From: Nocardia miyunensis NBRC 108239
GTDB lineage: Bacteria; Actinomycetota; Actinomycetes; Mycobacteriales; Mycobacteriaceae
DNA: 64,000 nucleotides
Assembly: GCF_001613065.1 (NCBI RefSeq)
Contig: NZ_BDBQ01000010.1
Location: forward strand, 165,205-229,204
Direction: 5' to 3'
The position numbers and the translations under genes were made by a program. Of the stretch, positions 43,617 through 55,834 are shown one piece after another. Below the pieces are notes generated by a model, which searched no databases, was not told where the DNA came from, and saw only the letters and a program-made list of their open reading frames with translations. Within the stretch, counting starts at the first letter, position 1, and the number at the start of each line of letters is the position of its first letter.

Positions 43617-44459
43617 ATGAGCGAAACGACGATTGCACCGCACACCACGGATCGGACCGGCAGCGCCCCGCACGTCCCGACACTGGACGTCGTGATCCCG
43701 GTCTACAACGAAGAGCACAGCCTCGGCACATGCGTCTGGCGGCTGCTGGCCCACCTCGAAGGTTTTCCGTTCTCGGCGCGCATCACCATCGCCGACAACG
43801 CGAGCACCGACGGAACCCTCGCGGTGGCCAATTCACTGGCCGCGGACTTCGACAACGTCCGGGTCATCCACCTCGACCGCAAGGGACGGGGCCGGGCCCT
43901 GCGCGCGGCGTGGTTGGCCTCGGACGCGGAGGTCGTCGCGTACATGGACGTGGACCTGTCCACCGATCTGAACGGACTGCTGCCGCTGGTGGCCCCGCTG
44001 GTCTCGGGACATTCGGACATCGCGATCGGCACCCGCCTGGATCCCGCCTCGCGGGTCGTGCGCGGCCCGAAGCGGGAATTCATCTCCCGCAGCTACAACC
44101 TGATCCTCAAAGCCGCTCTGCGCGCGCACTTTTCGGATGCCCAGTGCGGATTCAAGGCGATGCGCTCGGATATCGCGCAGGTGCTGCTGCCGGTGGTGCA
44201 GGACGGCGAATGGTTCTTCGACACCGAGCTGCTGGTGCTGGCGCAGCGGTGCGGTCTGCGCATCCACGAGGTGCCCGTCGACTGGGTCGACGATCCGGAC
44301 AGCCGCGTCGACATCGTCGACACCGCACGCAAGGACCTGCAGGGCGTCTGGCGGCTGCGCCGCGCATTCGCGACCCACACCCTGCCGATCGAGGATCTGC
44401 GCACCGAACTCGAGCGCAAGCCCCTGACCGCACGTCTTCCGCTGACCCTGGTCGCTTAG
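43617..44459 (+). CDS. Family 2 glycosyltransferase, DPM1/dolichol-phosphate-mannose-synthase-like
   Basis: A 280-residue protein. The GT-A fold shows VVIPVYNEEHSL, ITIADNASTDGT, the metal-binding DVDLSTDL and the acceptor region GTRLDPASRVVRGPKREFISR, then QCGFKAM. These are the marks of bacterial polyprenyl-phosphate hexosyltransferases. No C-terminal GtrA-type membrane domain is fused to it and none is encoded next to it. A GTG at 43611 is an alternative start. The sugar-phosphate lipid would feed cell-wall or glycan synthesis. Confidence 0.85.
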   Translation: MSETTIAPHTTDRTGSAPHVPTLDVVIPVYNEEHSLGTCVWRLLAHLEGFPFSARITIADNASTDGTLAVANSLAADFDNVRVIHLDRKGRGRALRAAWLASDAEVVAYMDVDLSTDLNGLLPLVAPLVSGHSDIAIGTRLDPASRVVRGPKREFISRSYNLILKAALRAHFSDAQCGFKAMRSDIAQVLLPVVQDGEWFFDTELLVLAQRCGLRIHEVPVDWVDDPDSRVDIVDTARKDLQGVWRLRRAFATHTLPIEDLRTELERKPLTARLPLTLVA

Positions 44460-44609
44460 GGACGCGCGCTGCCGAATATGCACGCTCGACACGATCGCAC
44501 CGACCGTGCGAGTCTGATATTCGTCTGAGAACAGCGCAAAGCGGACACTTTCGGCCGATACCGGGCGTTGACACCGGTAAGCGGGCCCACGACTACGAAG
44601 GAGTTCGTC

Positions 44610-44891
44610 ATGACCCTCATCGGAGCCCTGATCGGGTATGTGCTGTCGCTGTTCATCCTCGTGCTGCTAGCACGCATGGTGCTGGACTGGATCCAGATGC
44701 TCAGCACCTCGCCCAGTGCGGCATGGCTGGCGAAGGGGCGTCAGATCGCCCACCGTTGCACCGAGCCGATCATCGCGCCGGTGCGGCGCATCCTGCCGCC
44801 GGTTCGAGCCGGCGGCATGTCGATCGACCTGGCATTCACGCTGGTGTTCATCGCGGCGATCATCCTGCGCTCGATCGCCTTCAGTCTCTGA
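44610..44891 (+). CDS. YggT family membrane protein
   Basis: A 93-residue protein; GAAGGAG precedes the ATG. Two membrane helices (ALIGYVLSLFILVLLARMVL and LAFTLVFIAAIILRSIAF) flank a cytoplasmic loop with TEPIIAPVRRILPP, the signature of the YggT family. In actinobacteria YggT is usually near sepF/divIVA, but here it stands alone. A general role in membrane or division-site organisation is known for the family; the molecular activity is not. Confidence 0.9.
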   Translation: MTLIGALIGYVLSLFILVLLARMVLDWIQMLSTSPSAAWLAKGRQIAHRCTEPIIAPVRRILPPVRAGGMSIDLAFTLVFIAAIILRSIAFSL

Positions 44892-44987
44892 CCGTTCCCG
44901 TCCGAACCCCGGATGTCGTGAGAACCCCTGCCGCCCAGCCTGATACCGCCCGCACGCCGCGATCGAACCATCGTTCGCCCGGCGTAT

Positions 44988-45068
44988 TCACTTCTCCGGA
45001 AACGATTTCACGAACGCGACGCCGATGGCCACCGCGCTGACCACGGCAAGGACCGCAATACTCCACAT
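44988..45068 (-). CDS. 26-residue single-pass membrane peptide
   Basis: The frame codes MWSIAVLAVVSAVAIGVAF followed by VKSFPEK and TGA. AAGGA lies 6 bases before the ATG. Residues 2-20 form one hydrophobic helix, followed by a short charged tail, a layout common to regulatory micro-membrane proteins. It sits alone between yggT and der, converging with yggT. No family is recognised; length alone makes chance possible, but the ribosome site, codon choice and topology favour a real gene. Confidence 0.5.
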   Translation of the reverse strand: MWSIAVLAVVSAVAIGVAFVKSFPEK

Positions 45069-45415
45069 ATGAATTCCTTATTCGACTGTGTGACAAGCGG
45101 ATTGAAGGTACCGCGCCGCTAGCCACCCTGTCCGGGAAACCGGCCATCCCCGCGCCCCTCCCCTCGTCGGGGCGTTTTCACCGGCGGCACATCCGGATCG
45201 CACGGTTTCGAAATTCCGGAGTCACATGTATCAATGCGCATAATTGAGTACGAACATGTTCCAGACCGGCATGTTCCAATGCCTCAACGCTCTCTCCGCA
45301 CCCCGAAAATGTATCCGCACCCCTTGCTGATCCGCGGAACGTGTGCGGATCTATCCAAGAGGTGCGGATGTGAGATGCTCCGGCGGCCCGGGAATCCGGC
45401 CCACCGGAAGCGGAA
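45069..45415. other. Gene-free stretch downstream of der
   Basis: The 347 bases hold a hairpin CGCCCC / GGGGCG (45153-45158 with 45169-45174) followed by TTTT (45175-45178), a possible weak rightward terminator. They also hold the palindrome GAACATGTTC (45252-45261) in a comparatively AT-rich segment in which ATGTTCCA occurs twice (45256 and 45271). No RNA gene or coding frame with a ribosome site was seen. Confidence 0.4.
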
Positions 45416-46855
45416 CTACTTCTTGCGGCGGTCCCGCTTCTCCCTGACGCGGACCGAGATCCGCACGGGCGAGCCGTCGAAACCGAATTCCTCGCGAAGC
45501 CTGCGCTCCAGGAACCGGCGGTAGCCGGCCTCCAGGAATCCGGTGGTGAACAGCACGAACGTCGGCGGGCGCGTGGTCGCCTGGGTGACGAACAGCACGC
45601 GCGGCAGACGGCCGCCGCGCATCGGCGGCGGAGTGGCCGCGACGACCTCCTTGAGCCAGGTGTTCAGGCGGCCCGTCGAGATGCGCTTGTCCCACGACTC
45701 GAGCGCGGTTTCCATCGCGGGAACGAGTTTCTGCACCGCGCGGCCGGTGTGCGCGGAGATGTTGACCCGCTGCGCCCACGGCACCTGCACCATTTCCCGA
45801 TCGATCTCGCGCTCGAGCTGCTCGCGGCGATCCTCGTCGACCAGATCCCACTTGTTGTACGCCAGCACCAGCGCCCGGCCGGCATCGGCGACCATGCTGA
45901 TCACCCGCAGATCCTGCTCGGTGATCGGCTGTGAGGCGTCGATCAGCATGACCGCCACCTCGGCGGCCTCGATCGCCGACTTCGTGCGCAACGAGGCGTA
46001 GAACTCGGTGCCGCTGGCATTGGCCACCTTGCGCCGCAATCCCGCGGTATCCACGAAACGCCAAGGCTTACCGCCCAATTCGACCAGCGAATCGACCGGG
46101 TCCACGGTCGTGCCCGCCACATCGTGCACCACCGAGCGCTCGTCACCGGCCAGCTTGTTCAGCAGACTCGACTTGCCCACATTGGGTTTGCCGACCAGTG
46201 CGACCCGGCGCGGTCCGGAGCCGGGCGCGGCGACGTCCTCGCGCGGCGTCTCGGGCAGCGCCTCGAGCACCACGTCCAGCAGATCGCCGGTACCGCGGCC
46301 GTGCGCGGCGCTGACCATGTGCGGCTCGCCGAGTCCGAGCGACCACAGCGAGGCCGCCTCCGCCTCGAGTTTCTCCCCGTCGACCTTGTTCACGACCAGT
46401 ACGACAGGAGTCTTGGACCGGCGCAGCACCCGCACCGCCGCCTCGTCGGTGGCGGTCGCGCCGGTGGTCACATCGACCACCAGCAGGATCGCGTCGGCGG
46501 TCCGCATGGCCAGTTCGGCCTGACGCGCCACCGACTGCTGCAGCCCCTTGGCATCGGGCTCCCAACCGCCGGTGTCCTGCACCAAGAATCGCCGGCCGGC
46601 CCAGGACGCCTCGTAGGAGACGCGGTCACGGGTGACACCCGGGACGTCCTCCACCACGGCCTCGCGCCGACCCAGAATGCGGTTCACCAGAGTCGATTTG
46701 CCGACGTTCGGGCGTCCGACGACGGCCACGGTCGGCATCGGCACATGCTCGTACCCTTCGACGTCGCCTTCGAGAGCGGCAATCTCCCAATCGGTTTCGT
46801 CGTTCCACACACCGTCGGCGGCATAGCCGACGGCGCCGGCGTCCGGGTAGGTCAT
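45416..46855 (-). CDS. der: GTPase Der (EngA), ribosome biogenesis
   Basis: A 479-residue protein with two tandem G domains. G1 motifs are GRPNVGKS at 47-54 and GKPNVGKS in the second domain; the NKVD and NKWD base-specificity loops and the C-terminal KH-like domain ([17 protein letters not shown]) are all present. A 39-residue acidic N-terminal extension is typical of actinobacterial Der. The enzyme binds the 50S subunit and is needed for its maturation. The ATG overlaps the cmk stop by 4 bp, and the order rluB-cmk-der is conserved in actinobacteria. Confidence 0.97.
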   Translation of the reverse strand: MTYPDAGAVGYAADGVWNDETDWEIAALEGDVEGYEHVPMPTVAVVGRPNVGKSTLVNRILGRREAVVEDVPGVTRDRVSYEASWAGRRFLVQDTGGWEPDAKGLQQSVARQAELAMRTADAILLVVDVTTGATATDEAAVRVLRRSKTPVVLVVNKVDGEKLEAEAASLWSLGLGEPHMVSAAHGRGTGDLLDVVLEALPETPREDVAAPGSGPRRVALVGKPNVGKSSLLNKLAGDERSVVHDVAGTTVDPVDSLVELGGKPWRFVDTAGLRRKVANASGTEFYASLRTKSAIEAAEVAVMLIDASQPITEQDLRVISMVADAGRALVLAYNKWDLVDEDRREQLEREIDREMVQVPWAQRVNISAHTGRAVQKLVPAMETALESWDKRISTGRLNTWLKEVVAATPPPMRGGRLPRVLFVTQATTRPPTFVLFTTGFLEAGYRRFLERRLREEFGFDGSPVRISVRVREKRDRRKK

Positions 46856-47574
46856 CGCCCTCCCCCTGCTGAGATCTGTTGCGCCACAACCTGGAACAAT
46901 TCGTCGATGACCTGTTCGCGGGTCAGTTCGCTGGTGTCCACGATGATCGCGTCCGAGGCCGGACGCAGCGGAGACACCGCACGGGTGGAATCCAGGGTGT
47001 CCCGGCGCTGCACATCGGCCAGCACCGCCTCGTAGTCGTCGCCGCGGCCCTCGGCGATGTTCTGCTGATTGCGCCGGTACGCGCGAGCCGGGGCCGACGC
47101 CGTCAGATAGATCTTGGCATCCGCGCCGGGCAGCACGACGGTGCCGATATCGCGGCCCTCGACCACGATTCGTACTGCGGCAGAGGCGATCTCGCGCTGC
47201 AACGCGACCAGCTGATCGCGCACCTCGCCCACCGCCGACACCGCGGAGACCGCCTTGGTGACCGCATCGCCGCGGATCTCCCCCGACACGTCCACGTCGT
47301 CGAGTTCGATGACCTCGCGGCTCGGATCGGTGCCGATCCCCAGCGGCAGATCCTTCACCGCCACCGCGATCGCCGCGGGATCGCTCAGATCGACTCCCCC
47401 GCGCAGTGCGTGCAATGTCGCGACCCGGTACATCGCGCCGGTGTCGAGATACCGCGCGCCCAGCCGGGTGGCCAGCATCCTGGACACACTCGACTTGCCG
47501 GTACCCGAGGGACCGTCCATCGCGATGACCAGCGAATCCGAACCCGACATGCGTTCCGGAATCTCGATCGACAT
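46852..47574 (-). CDS. cmk: Cytidylate kinase
   Basis: A 240-residue protein. The P-loop is GPSGTGKSS, followed by YLDTGAMYR (CMP-binding) and [13 protein letters not shown]. It phosphorylates CMP and dCMP with ATP. Starts are possible at 47574 (ATG), 47580 (GTG, five bases after the rluB stop) or 47550 (ATG); none has a strong ribosome site, in keeping with translational coupling to rluB. It overlaps der by 4 bp. Confidence 0.95.
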   Translation of the reverse strand: MSIEIPERMSGSDSLVIAMDGPSGTGKSSVSRMLATRLGARYLDTGAMYRVATLHALRGGVDLSDPAAIAVAVKDLPLGIGTDPSREVIELDDVDVSGEIRGDAVTKAVSAVSAVGEVRDQLVALQREIASAAVRIVVEGRDIGTVVLPGADAKIYLTASAPARAYRRNQQNIAEGRGDDYEAVLADVQRRDTLDSTRAVSPLRPASDAIIVDTSELTREQVIDELFQVVAQQISAGGGR

Positions 47575-47585
47575 CTTCACACCGT

Positions 47586-49127
47586 TCACAGGTCCACCGC
47601 CTCGTAGAGCTTGCCGATTTCGTCGCGTCCGAGCACCCGCAGCGTGCCGGGACGTTGGTCGCCGAGCGCGACCGGGCCGATCCGTGTGCGCACCAGCGCG
47701 GTCACCGGATGGTCGACCGCTTCCAGCAGACGTCGCACGATGTGCTTGCGTCCCTCGTGCAGAACCACTTTCACCAGCGAACGGCCCTCGCCGACCTCGA
47801 GCACCTGGAAGTCGTCGACCGAGGCCGGGCCGTCGTCGAGTTCGATTCCCTTGCGCAGACGCTTGCCGACCTCGCGCGGCACCTCGCCGTCCACGGTCGC
47901 CAGGTAGGTCTTGGACACCTCGAAGGAGGGGTGCATCAGCCGGTGGGCGAGATCGCCGTCGTTGGTGAGCAGCAGCAGACCCTCGGTGTCGGCGTCCAGG
48001 CGCCCGACGTGGAACAGCCGCTGTCCGGCCATGACCCGTTCGGCGACGATATCGCCGACGCACGGCCGGTTGAACTCGTCGGACATGGTCGACTGGAAGC
48101 CCTTCGGCTTGTTCAGCGCCAGATAGACCTGTTCGTCGCGCACCACGATCCGCACGCCGTCGACGCGAACCACCGCGGTGTCGGGGTCGATGCGCAGACC
48201 CTGTTCCCGCACGATCACACCGTCGACCTCGATGCGGCCCTGCTCGATGAGTTCCTCCGCGACCCGGCGGGAGGCGACGCCCGCCTTGGCGAGCACCTTC
48301 TGCAACCGCTCGCCCTCGCCCCAGGGCAGCTTCTTCGGGCCCTGCTGGGATTCCCCGTCGACGTTCTGATGCCGCGCGGGTTTGGCGAAGCTGAGCACGG
48401 TGGGCTGCTTGCGCTGTGGCGCGGGCTTCGGTTTGCGATTGGGTGCGGGCTGGGGTGTCAGCGGCCGCCCGCCGCCGATGCGACCGGCGGTGTTGCGTCC
48501 GGCGACCGAACGTCCCTCACCACGACCCGGCAATGCCTCGGGCGCGCGCCCGCGGCCCGCGTATCCCCCGCGCTCGCCCTGCGAATCGCCTCGTCCCCCG
48601 GTCGGGCGTCCCTGCGAATAGCTGCCGCGCCCGCGATCCTGGGAATAACCACCGCCGGTGCGATCCTGCGCCGACCCGCGCCGGTCCCCGTAGCCGCCGC
48701 GGCCACTGCGATCCTGCGAATAGCCACCACGTCCGGAGCCGCGCTCCGAGGAGTACCCGCCCCGATCGGCGGCACGCCCCTCCGAATAACCACCGCGTCC
48801 GGACTCACGATCCTGCGAATAACCACCACGCCCGGAGCCACGATCGGACGAATAACCGCCACGACCGCCACGGTCCTCCGAATAACCACCGCGACCAGCG
48901 CCACGGTCCTGCGAATAACCACCGCGGCCGGTCCCGCGATCTTGCGAGTAGCCCCCGCGTCCGGAGCCTCGCTCGGAGGAATATCCGCCACGGTCCGATC
49001 GGTCCTCACCGCGGCCCCTGGAATACCCTCCGCGGTCCCCCGAGCGTCCGCGGGACGTTCCGCCGCGCGGCGGTTCTGTGTTCTTTCTACGATCCGGTGT
49101 GCCATCTCGGCGAGCGGGTGTGTTCAC
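47586..49127 (-). CDS. rluB: 23S rRNA pseudouridine synthase RluB with RGGYS-repeat N-terminal extension
   Basis: A 513-residue protein; typical RluB proteins are 240-300. The C-terminal part (268-513) holds the S4 domain ([19 protein letters not shown]) and the catalytic domain with [13 protein letters not shown] (catalytic Asp378) and [13 protein letters not shown]. Residues 25-190 are a low-complexity array of 11-13-residue units such as [11 protein letters not shown], with more than a dozen GGYS/GGY units, then a Pro/Arg/Lys linker. RGG/RGGY arrays are RNA-binding and often phase-separating. The GTG start has an AGGA site and lies 10 bp after scpB. The reaction isomerises a uridine of the large-subunit rRNA. 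Confidence 0.93.
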   Translation of the reverse strand: MNTPARRDGTPDRRKNTEPPRGGTSRGRSGDRGGYSRGRGEDRSDRGGYSSERGSGRGGYSQDRGTGRGGYSQDRGAGRGGYSEDRGGRGGYSSDRGSGRGGYSQDRESGRGGYSEGRAADRGGYSSERGSGRGGYSQDRSGRGGYGDRRGSAQDRTGGGYSQDRGRGSYSQGRPTGGRGDSQGERGGYAGRGRAPEALPGRGEGRSVAGRNTAGRIGGGRPLTPQPAPNRKPKPAPQRKQPTVLSFAKPARHQNVDGESQQGPKKLPWGEGERLQKVLAKAGVASRRVAEELIEQGRIEVDGVIVREQGLRIDPDTAVVRVDGVRIVVRDEQVYLALNKPKGFQSTMSDEFNRPCVGDIVAERVMAGQRLFHVGRLDADTEGLLLLTNDGDLAHRLMHPSFEVSKTYLATVDGEVPREVGKRLRKGIELDDGPASVDDFQVLEVGEGRSLVKVVLHEGRKHIVRRLLEAVDHPVTALVRTRIGPVALGDQRPGTLRVLGRDEIGKLYEAVDL

Positions 49128-49136
49128 TTTGTCCTG

Positions 49137-49829
49137 TCAATCCTCGGCGCCGAGGTCGATATCCGACTCGGCGGTTTTCTTCAGCCTGGTGTACCGGGGG
49201 TCGGTGTCCAGACTCTCGTTGATCTCATCGATCAGGTCGACGCCCGGCAGCAGGGGCGCCAGCGGCGGGAGATCCGCCAGCGACGCGAGCCCGATCCGTT
49301 CCAGAAACAGTTCGGTCGTGATGTACAGGGTGCCGTTGGTGTCGGGATCGGTCCCGGACTCGGCGATGAGCCCGCGGGCGACCAGAGTGCGGATCACACC
49401 GTCGACATTCACCCCGCGCACGGCGCTGACCCGTGCTCGCGTAACCGGTTGACGATAGGCGATGACGGCCAGAGTTTCCAAAGCGGCCCTGGTCAGCTTC
49501 GACCGCGCACCATCGAGCAACATACGTTCCACATACGGCGCATATTCGGTTCGAGTGTAGTACCGCCAGCCGTCACCGGCGTATCGCAGATCCATACCGC
49601 TGCCCCGAGCGGTCAGTTCGGCCGACATCTCACGCAACGTCCGCGTGACGCGTTTCTCACTGTCACCGATGGCCGAGGCGAGCAGTTCGACCGATGCCGG
49701 TGCGTCGACGACCAGCAGCATCGCCTCGAGCGCCGAACGGAAGTCGTCCTCGCCGAGCGACTGTGCGCCGAACTGTTCCTCGGCCGCGTCACCGTCCTCG
49801 GCCGCATCGGTACCCGCTGTCACCGTCAC
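49137..49829 (-). CDS. scpB: Segregation and condensation protein ScpB
   Basis: A 230-residue protein made of two winged-helix domains (ALEAMLLVVDAPASVELLASAIG and LETLAVIAYRQPVTRARVSAVRGV). It forms the SMC-ScpAB condensin with ScpA. The start overlaps the scpA stop by 4 bp. The acidic N-terminal 25 residues and the C-terminal tail are variable. Confidence 0.95.
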   Translation of the reverse strand: MTVTAGTDAAEDGDAAEEQFGAQSLGEDDFRSALEAMLLVVDAPASVELLASAIGDSEKRVTRTLREMSAELTARGSGMDLRYAGDGWRYYTRTEYAPYVERMLLDGARSKLTRAALETLAVIAYRQPVTRARVSAVRGVNVDGVIRTLVARGLIAESGTDPDTNGTLYITTELFLERIGLASLADLPPLAPLLPGVDLIDEINESLDTDPRYTRLKKTAESDIDLGAED

Positions 49830-50749
49830 CCGTAGTCCTCTTCGATAGTCACCGTCTGCGCCGCTTGCGCATCCTCCACGTCACCGATCCAGCTGACCGC
49901 CAGGGGCCCCAGCGGATCGGGCTGGTCGAATTCGATCGTCTTGCCCCGATACAGCTCCAGCAGCGCCAGGAATCTCGCGACGATCTGCACCGGCACCTCG
50001 CAATCGGCGCAGATCTCGTGGAACGTCGTCCAATTGCCCGCTCCACGCGCTCGCAACATCTCCAGCACCATCGCGGCCTGCTCGGCGACCGAGATCGCGT
50101 GGGCGTGCAGATGGTCCAGACCCACCTTCGGCACCGGACGCGGCCGGAACGCCGCCGCCGCGATATCGGCGAACCCGGCGGCGTCGACCCCCAGGGTAAC
50201 CTCCGGCAGCAACTGCAGAAAGCGATCCTCCAGCGACACCGCCCGCGGATAACGCCGTAGCGCGGCGGCTTCCAGCTCCCCCAGCAACTCCGCGACCTGC
50301 TTGAACGCCCGGTACTGCAGCAGCCGCGCGAACAGCAGATCGCGTGCCTCGAGCAGTTCCAGATCGTCGGCGTCGGTGACCTCACCCGAGGGCAGCAGCC
50401 GCGCCGCCTTCAGATCCAGCAGAGTGGCGGCCACCACGAGGAACTCGGTGGTCAGATCCAGGATCTTGTCCGCGCGCAGGGTGTGATCCTGATGCAACGT
50501 CGCGGTCAGCGCCTTGGTGTACGCGATGAACTCGTCGGTGACCTTGTGCAGCGCGACCTCGGTGACATCGAGCCGACGCTGGCTGATCAGCTGCAGCAGC
50601 AGATCGAAGGGACCTTCGAAATTGGTCAGCCGCAGGTGGAATACGTTCGTTCTGTCCGGATTGTCGGTGGCCCCAGCGTTTTCGGGGCTCGGGATGGCCG
50701 CTTCGGCGGGAGCGGGTGGATCCGTAACAGTGGGCGGCTCCGCGGTCAC
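49826..50749 (-). CDS. scpA: Segregation and condensation protein ScpA
   Basis: A 307-residue kleisin. FEGPFDLLLQLISQRRLDVTEV is the N-terminal SMC-neck-binding domain, and the C-terminal winged helix carries FLALLELYRGKTIEFDQ. The GTG at 50749 is chosen because it overlaps the parA stop (GTGA); a longer open frame to 50821 would overlap parA by 76 bp. The first 35 residues are a Pro-rich linker found only in actinobacteria. It bridges the SMC heads with ScpB. Confidence 0.94.
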   Translation of the reverse strand: MTAEPPTVTDPPAPAEAAIPSPENAGATDNPDRTNVFHLRLTNFEGPFDLLLQLISQRRLDVTEVALHKVTDEFIAYTKALTATLHQDHTLRADKILDLTTEFLVVAATLLDLKAARLLPSGEVTDADDLELLEARDLLFARLLQYRAFKQVAELLGELEAAALRRYPRAVSLEDRFLQLLPEVTLGVDAAGFADIAAAAFRPRPVPKVGLDHLHAHAISVAEQAAMVLEMLRARGAGNWTTFHEICADCEVPVQIVARFLALLELYRGKTIEFDQPDPLGPLAVSWIGDVEDAQAAQTVTIEEDYG

Positions 50750-51717
50750 CGGCCCGACCGGTGAATGACTTCCCGTGCCATCGCCCGATACGCCTCCGCG
50801 CCACCGGATTTGGGCGCCCATGTGGTGATCGGCTCACCGGCCACACTCGCGTCCGGGAACCGCACGGTCCGATTGATCACCGTGTCGTACACCAGGTCCC
50901 CGAAGACCTCCACCACCCGGGCCATCACCTGCCGCGAGTGCAGCAACCGCGCATCGAACATGGTGACCACGATGCCGTACAGGCTCAATCGCTGGTTCAG
51001 CCGGTCCCGCACCTTGTCCACGGTGTCGGTGAGCAGGGCCAGCCCACGCAGCGAGAAGTATTCGCATTCCATCGGTATGACGACACCGTCGGCGCAGGCC
51101 AGCGCGTTGACGGTGAGCAGACCCAGCGACGGCTGGCAGTCAATGAGGACGTAGTCGTACCGATCGGTCAACGGCGCCAGCGCACGACCCAGGGTCTGCT
51201 CCCGGCCGACCTCGTTGACCAGCTGGATCTCGGCGGCGGACAGATCGATGTTGCTGGGCAGCAGATCCATCCCGTCGACCTTGGTGGACATCAGGACGTC
51301 ATCGACCCCGGCCCGGCCGCCGACGAGCAGATTGTGCACGGTCAGATCCAGATCATGGTGCGCGACGCCCAGGCCCGCGGACAGCGCCCCCTGCGGATCC
51401 AGGTCCACCAGCAGCACCCTGCGACCGTACTCGGCCAGCGCGGCACCGAGATTGATGGTCGAAGTGGTCTTGCCGACGCCACCCTTCTGGTTACACATCG
51501 CGACGACCAACGCGTCTCCGTGGCGGGACACCGGCGGCGGTTCCGGTATGTCGCGCAACGGGCGTCCGGTCGGTCCCACTTCCGTGCCGTCCGCCACGAT
51601 ATCCTTCGCCTCCCATAATGTTCGGGCCGCATGCTCTATCCGCGATCCTGATCGGTTGTATGAAAGCGGGTCTGTCGCAGCTCTCCTATGCGGTTCGCCC
51701 GCACCAGCTGTCGTCAT
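50746..51717 (-). CDS. ParA family ATPase of the xerD-scpAB locus
   Basis: A 323-residue protein. After a 68-residue N-terminal extension comes the deviant Walker A KGGVGKT (78-84), LLVDLDPQGALSAGLG (Walker A') and VLIDCQPSLGLLT (Walker B). AAGGAG precedes the ATG. It equals M. tuberculosis Rv1708, not the origin-proximal ParA/Soj that works with ParB. Its overlap with scpA suggests a function in chromosome organisation with condensin. Confidence 0.93.
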   Translation of the reverse strand: MTTAGAGEPHRRAATDPLSYNRSGSRIEHAARTLWEAKDIVADGTEVGPTGRPLRDIPEPPPVSRHGDALVVAMCNQKGGVGKTTSTINLGAALAEYGRRVLLVDLDPQGALSAGLGVAHHDLDLTVHNLLVGGRAGVDDVLMSTKVDGMDLLPSNIDLSAAEIQLVNEVGREQTLGRALAPLTDRYDYVLIDCQPSLGLLTVNALACADGVVIPMECEYFSLRGLALLTDTVDKVRDRLNQRLSLYGIVVTMFDARLLHSRQVMARVVEVFGDLVYDTVINRTVRFPDASVAGEPITTWAPKSGGAEAYRAMAREVIHRSGR

Positions 51718-52155
51718 ATCCGCTGCTCCTTACAAGTCCTGCATTGCCCCGCCCAGCGCTGCGGGGCCGATCTTCATCAGGGTGTGCCGCGTTAAGCACT
51801 TCCATAGACGCTACCGCCTCGTAGCACAACACCGCCTTTCCGCCTCTCCGGGACTTCTGCGTGTCGCTCCCCGCCTCCCCGGGACTTCGGCGTGCCGTCG
51901 GCGCCTGACGACTCGACCTTCGAGCCGACGGCTGGGAGCCGATCACCCTCTGGACGTACCCGGCGAGTTACCCGTGCTGTTACGAAATCAGTTGTTGCGC
52001 TGGCATTGCCGTTGTTTCGTGGCCTCGGCGCAGGTTGGCATCGCCGAGAAGCCTGTGACTGCAGGTAGTTTGCGGCAGAAGGGTCGGGCTGGGGTGACCG
52101 ATCGCGGCGATCGAATGCGATTTGTCCGCGAGAAAACGCGAATTCCGGGGTGCGG
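51718..52155. other. Gene-free stretch between xerD and parA, with a direct repeat
   Basis: The 438 bases contain no convincing gene. Two adjacent imperfect copies of a 30-bp sequence sharing the core CCGGGACTTC lie at 51840-51869 and 51871-51900. The parA promoter should be in 51718-51850. In M. tuberculosis this position between the xerD and parA orthologues carries additional genes, so it is a known site of insertions. Confidence 0.5.
51840..51900. repeat. Tandem imperfect 30-bp direct repeat
   Basis: Copy one (51840-51869) and copy two (51871-51900) share CCGCCTC-CCGGGACTTC-GCGTG with a few substitutions. It lies in the xerD-parA intergenic region. Confidence 0.6.
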
Positions 52156-53088
52156 TCATCGTGCGCGGGGATGGGCTGTGGCCCAGACCTCGTGGAGGGT
52201 GGTGACCGTGACCAGGGTGTAGATCTGGGTGGTGGTGACCGAGGCGTGGCCCAGTAGTTCCTGGACGACGCGGACGTCCGCGCCGCCGTCGAGCAGGTGG
52301 GTGGCGAAGGAGTGCCGCAGGGTGTGCGGGGAGACCGCCGCGGCGATGCCCGCGCGTTCGGCGGCGTCCTGCAGAACCTGCCAGGCGCTCTGGCGAGACA
52401 GTCTGCCGCCGCGGGCATTACAGAACAGGGCGGGATTTCCGGTGCCGCGCATGGTGAGTGCGGGGCGGCCGCGCACCAGGTAGGCATCCAGCGCTTCCAG
52501 GGCGGGGCGGCCGATCGGGACGATGCGTTGTTTACCGCCCTTGCCGCGCAACACCACCGCGCGGGCGGCGGTGTCGATATCGTCGACGTCCAGGTCGATC
52601 GCCTCGGAGATCCGCGCTCCGGTCGAGTACAGCAGCTCCAGCAACGCCCGATCGCGCAGCCCGCGCGGGCCGCCGTCGGCCGCGCCGGAGCCTCCCGCCG
52701 CCTCCAGCAACCGCGAAACCTGTTCGTAGGGAAGGGCTTTGGGTAGACGCCGGGCGGGCGTGGGCGGTTTGACCGCATGGGCGACATCCCCGGCGGTGAT
52801 GCCCTCGGCCGCGGCGAAACGATGCAATCCGCGCACCGCGACCAACCCTCGCGCCGCGGAGCTGGCGGCCAGTGGCGGATAGCCGTGCGCGCCGGCCCGC
52901 AGCGACACCGTGAAATCGCCGATATCGCTCTCGGTCACCTCGGCCAGGCCGGTAATCCCCCTGTGGGTCAGGAATTCCCGATATCGCCCGAGGTCACGCC
53001 GATACGCGCTGAGCGTGTTGCGCGCGGCCCCGCGCTCGACCGCCAGATGGTCGAGATACGCATCGATCTCCCGCTGCAACACGCCCAC
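52156..53088 (-). CDS. xerD: Site-specific tyrosine recombinase XerD
   Basis: A 310-residue protein. The core-binding domain covers residues 5-90. The catalytic domain holds Arg in STGARISEA, Lys in [10 protein letters not shown], His and Arg in [15 protein letters not shown], His in LLGHASV and the nucleophile Tyr in TTQIYTLV. The start is a GTG at 53088; GTG 53082 is possible. It resolves chromosome dimers at dif with XerC. The context NUDIX-xerD-parA matches the Rv1700-Rv1708 region, and it lies in the housekeeping block rather than in a mobile element. Confidence 0.95.
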   Translation of the reverse strand: MGVLQREIDAYLDHLAVERGAARNTLSAYRRDLGRYREFLTHRGITGLAEVTESDIGDFTVSLRAGAHGYPPLAASSAARGLVAVRGLHRFAAAEGITAGDVAHAVKPPTPARRLPKALPYEQVSRLLEAAGGSGAADGGPRGLRDRALLELLYSTGARISEAIDLDVDDIDTAARAVVLRGKGGKQRIVPIGRPALEALDAYLVRGRPALTMRGTGNPALFCNARGGRLSRQSAWQVLQDAAERAGIAAAVSPHTLRHSFATHLLDGGADVRVVQELLGHASVTTTQIYTLVTVTTLHEVWATAHPRAR

Positions 53089-53270
53089 ATCATTGCAGCA
53101 GGGTCCGACATCCGGCCGCCCGAAACGCTCCCCGACATCGCCCGTGCGGGCGCTTCACCGCCGTGCACCGGCAGGCCACCGCGGTAACCCACACACCGAC
53201 GTACCACGGACCCGAATATTCGTGGCCATCCCAATCCCTTACCCGCACCGGCGCAGCGCCGCACGGGCGA

Positions 53271-55642
<2,372 letters not shown>

Positions 55643-55834
55643 TCACGTTAACACGAAAACGGCCCGTAAATCGAATGCCACACGAGATAGCCGAACAGTG
55701 GCTGGCCGGTGGTTCTCCCCGCGGCCGCACCACCCCGACCCTTTCGAACAGCATCCGGACCCCGAGTGCGAATCACTGCTGCGAATGTGCCCGCGACGCC
55801 GCGATGTGATCGCGAGCACCGGCCGACGCGCCGA

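Noticed and set aside
41624..45040. A 1138-codon open frame on the plus strand
   Set aside because: It lies antisense to the chagasin-like and esterase genes and then overlaps the GT2 gene in another frame. It has biased Arg/Pro/Gly composition and no domain; a by-product of high GC.
45252..45261. GAACATGTTC as a LexA (SOS) box
   Set aside because: The actinobacterial SOS box needs a 4-base centre between GAAC and GTTC; here it is 2 bases, and no damage-response gene follows.
52156..53088. XerD as an integrase of a mobile element
   Set aside because: It lies in a conserved housekeeping order and has the core-genome XerD length and motifs; no attachment site or phage genes were seen.
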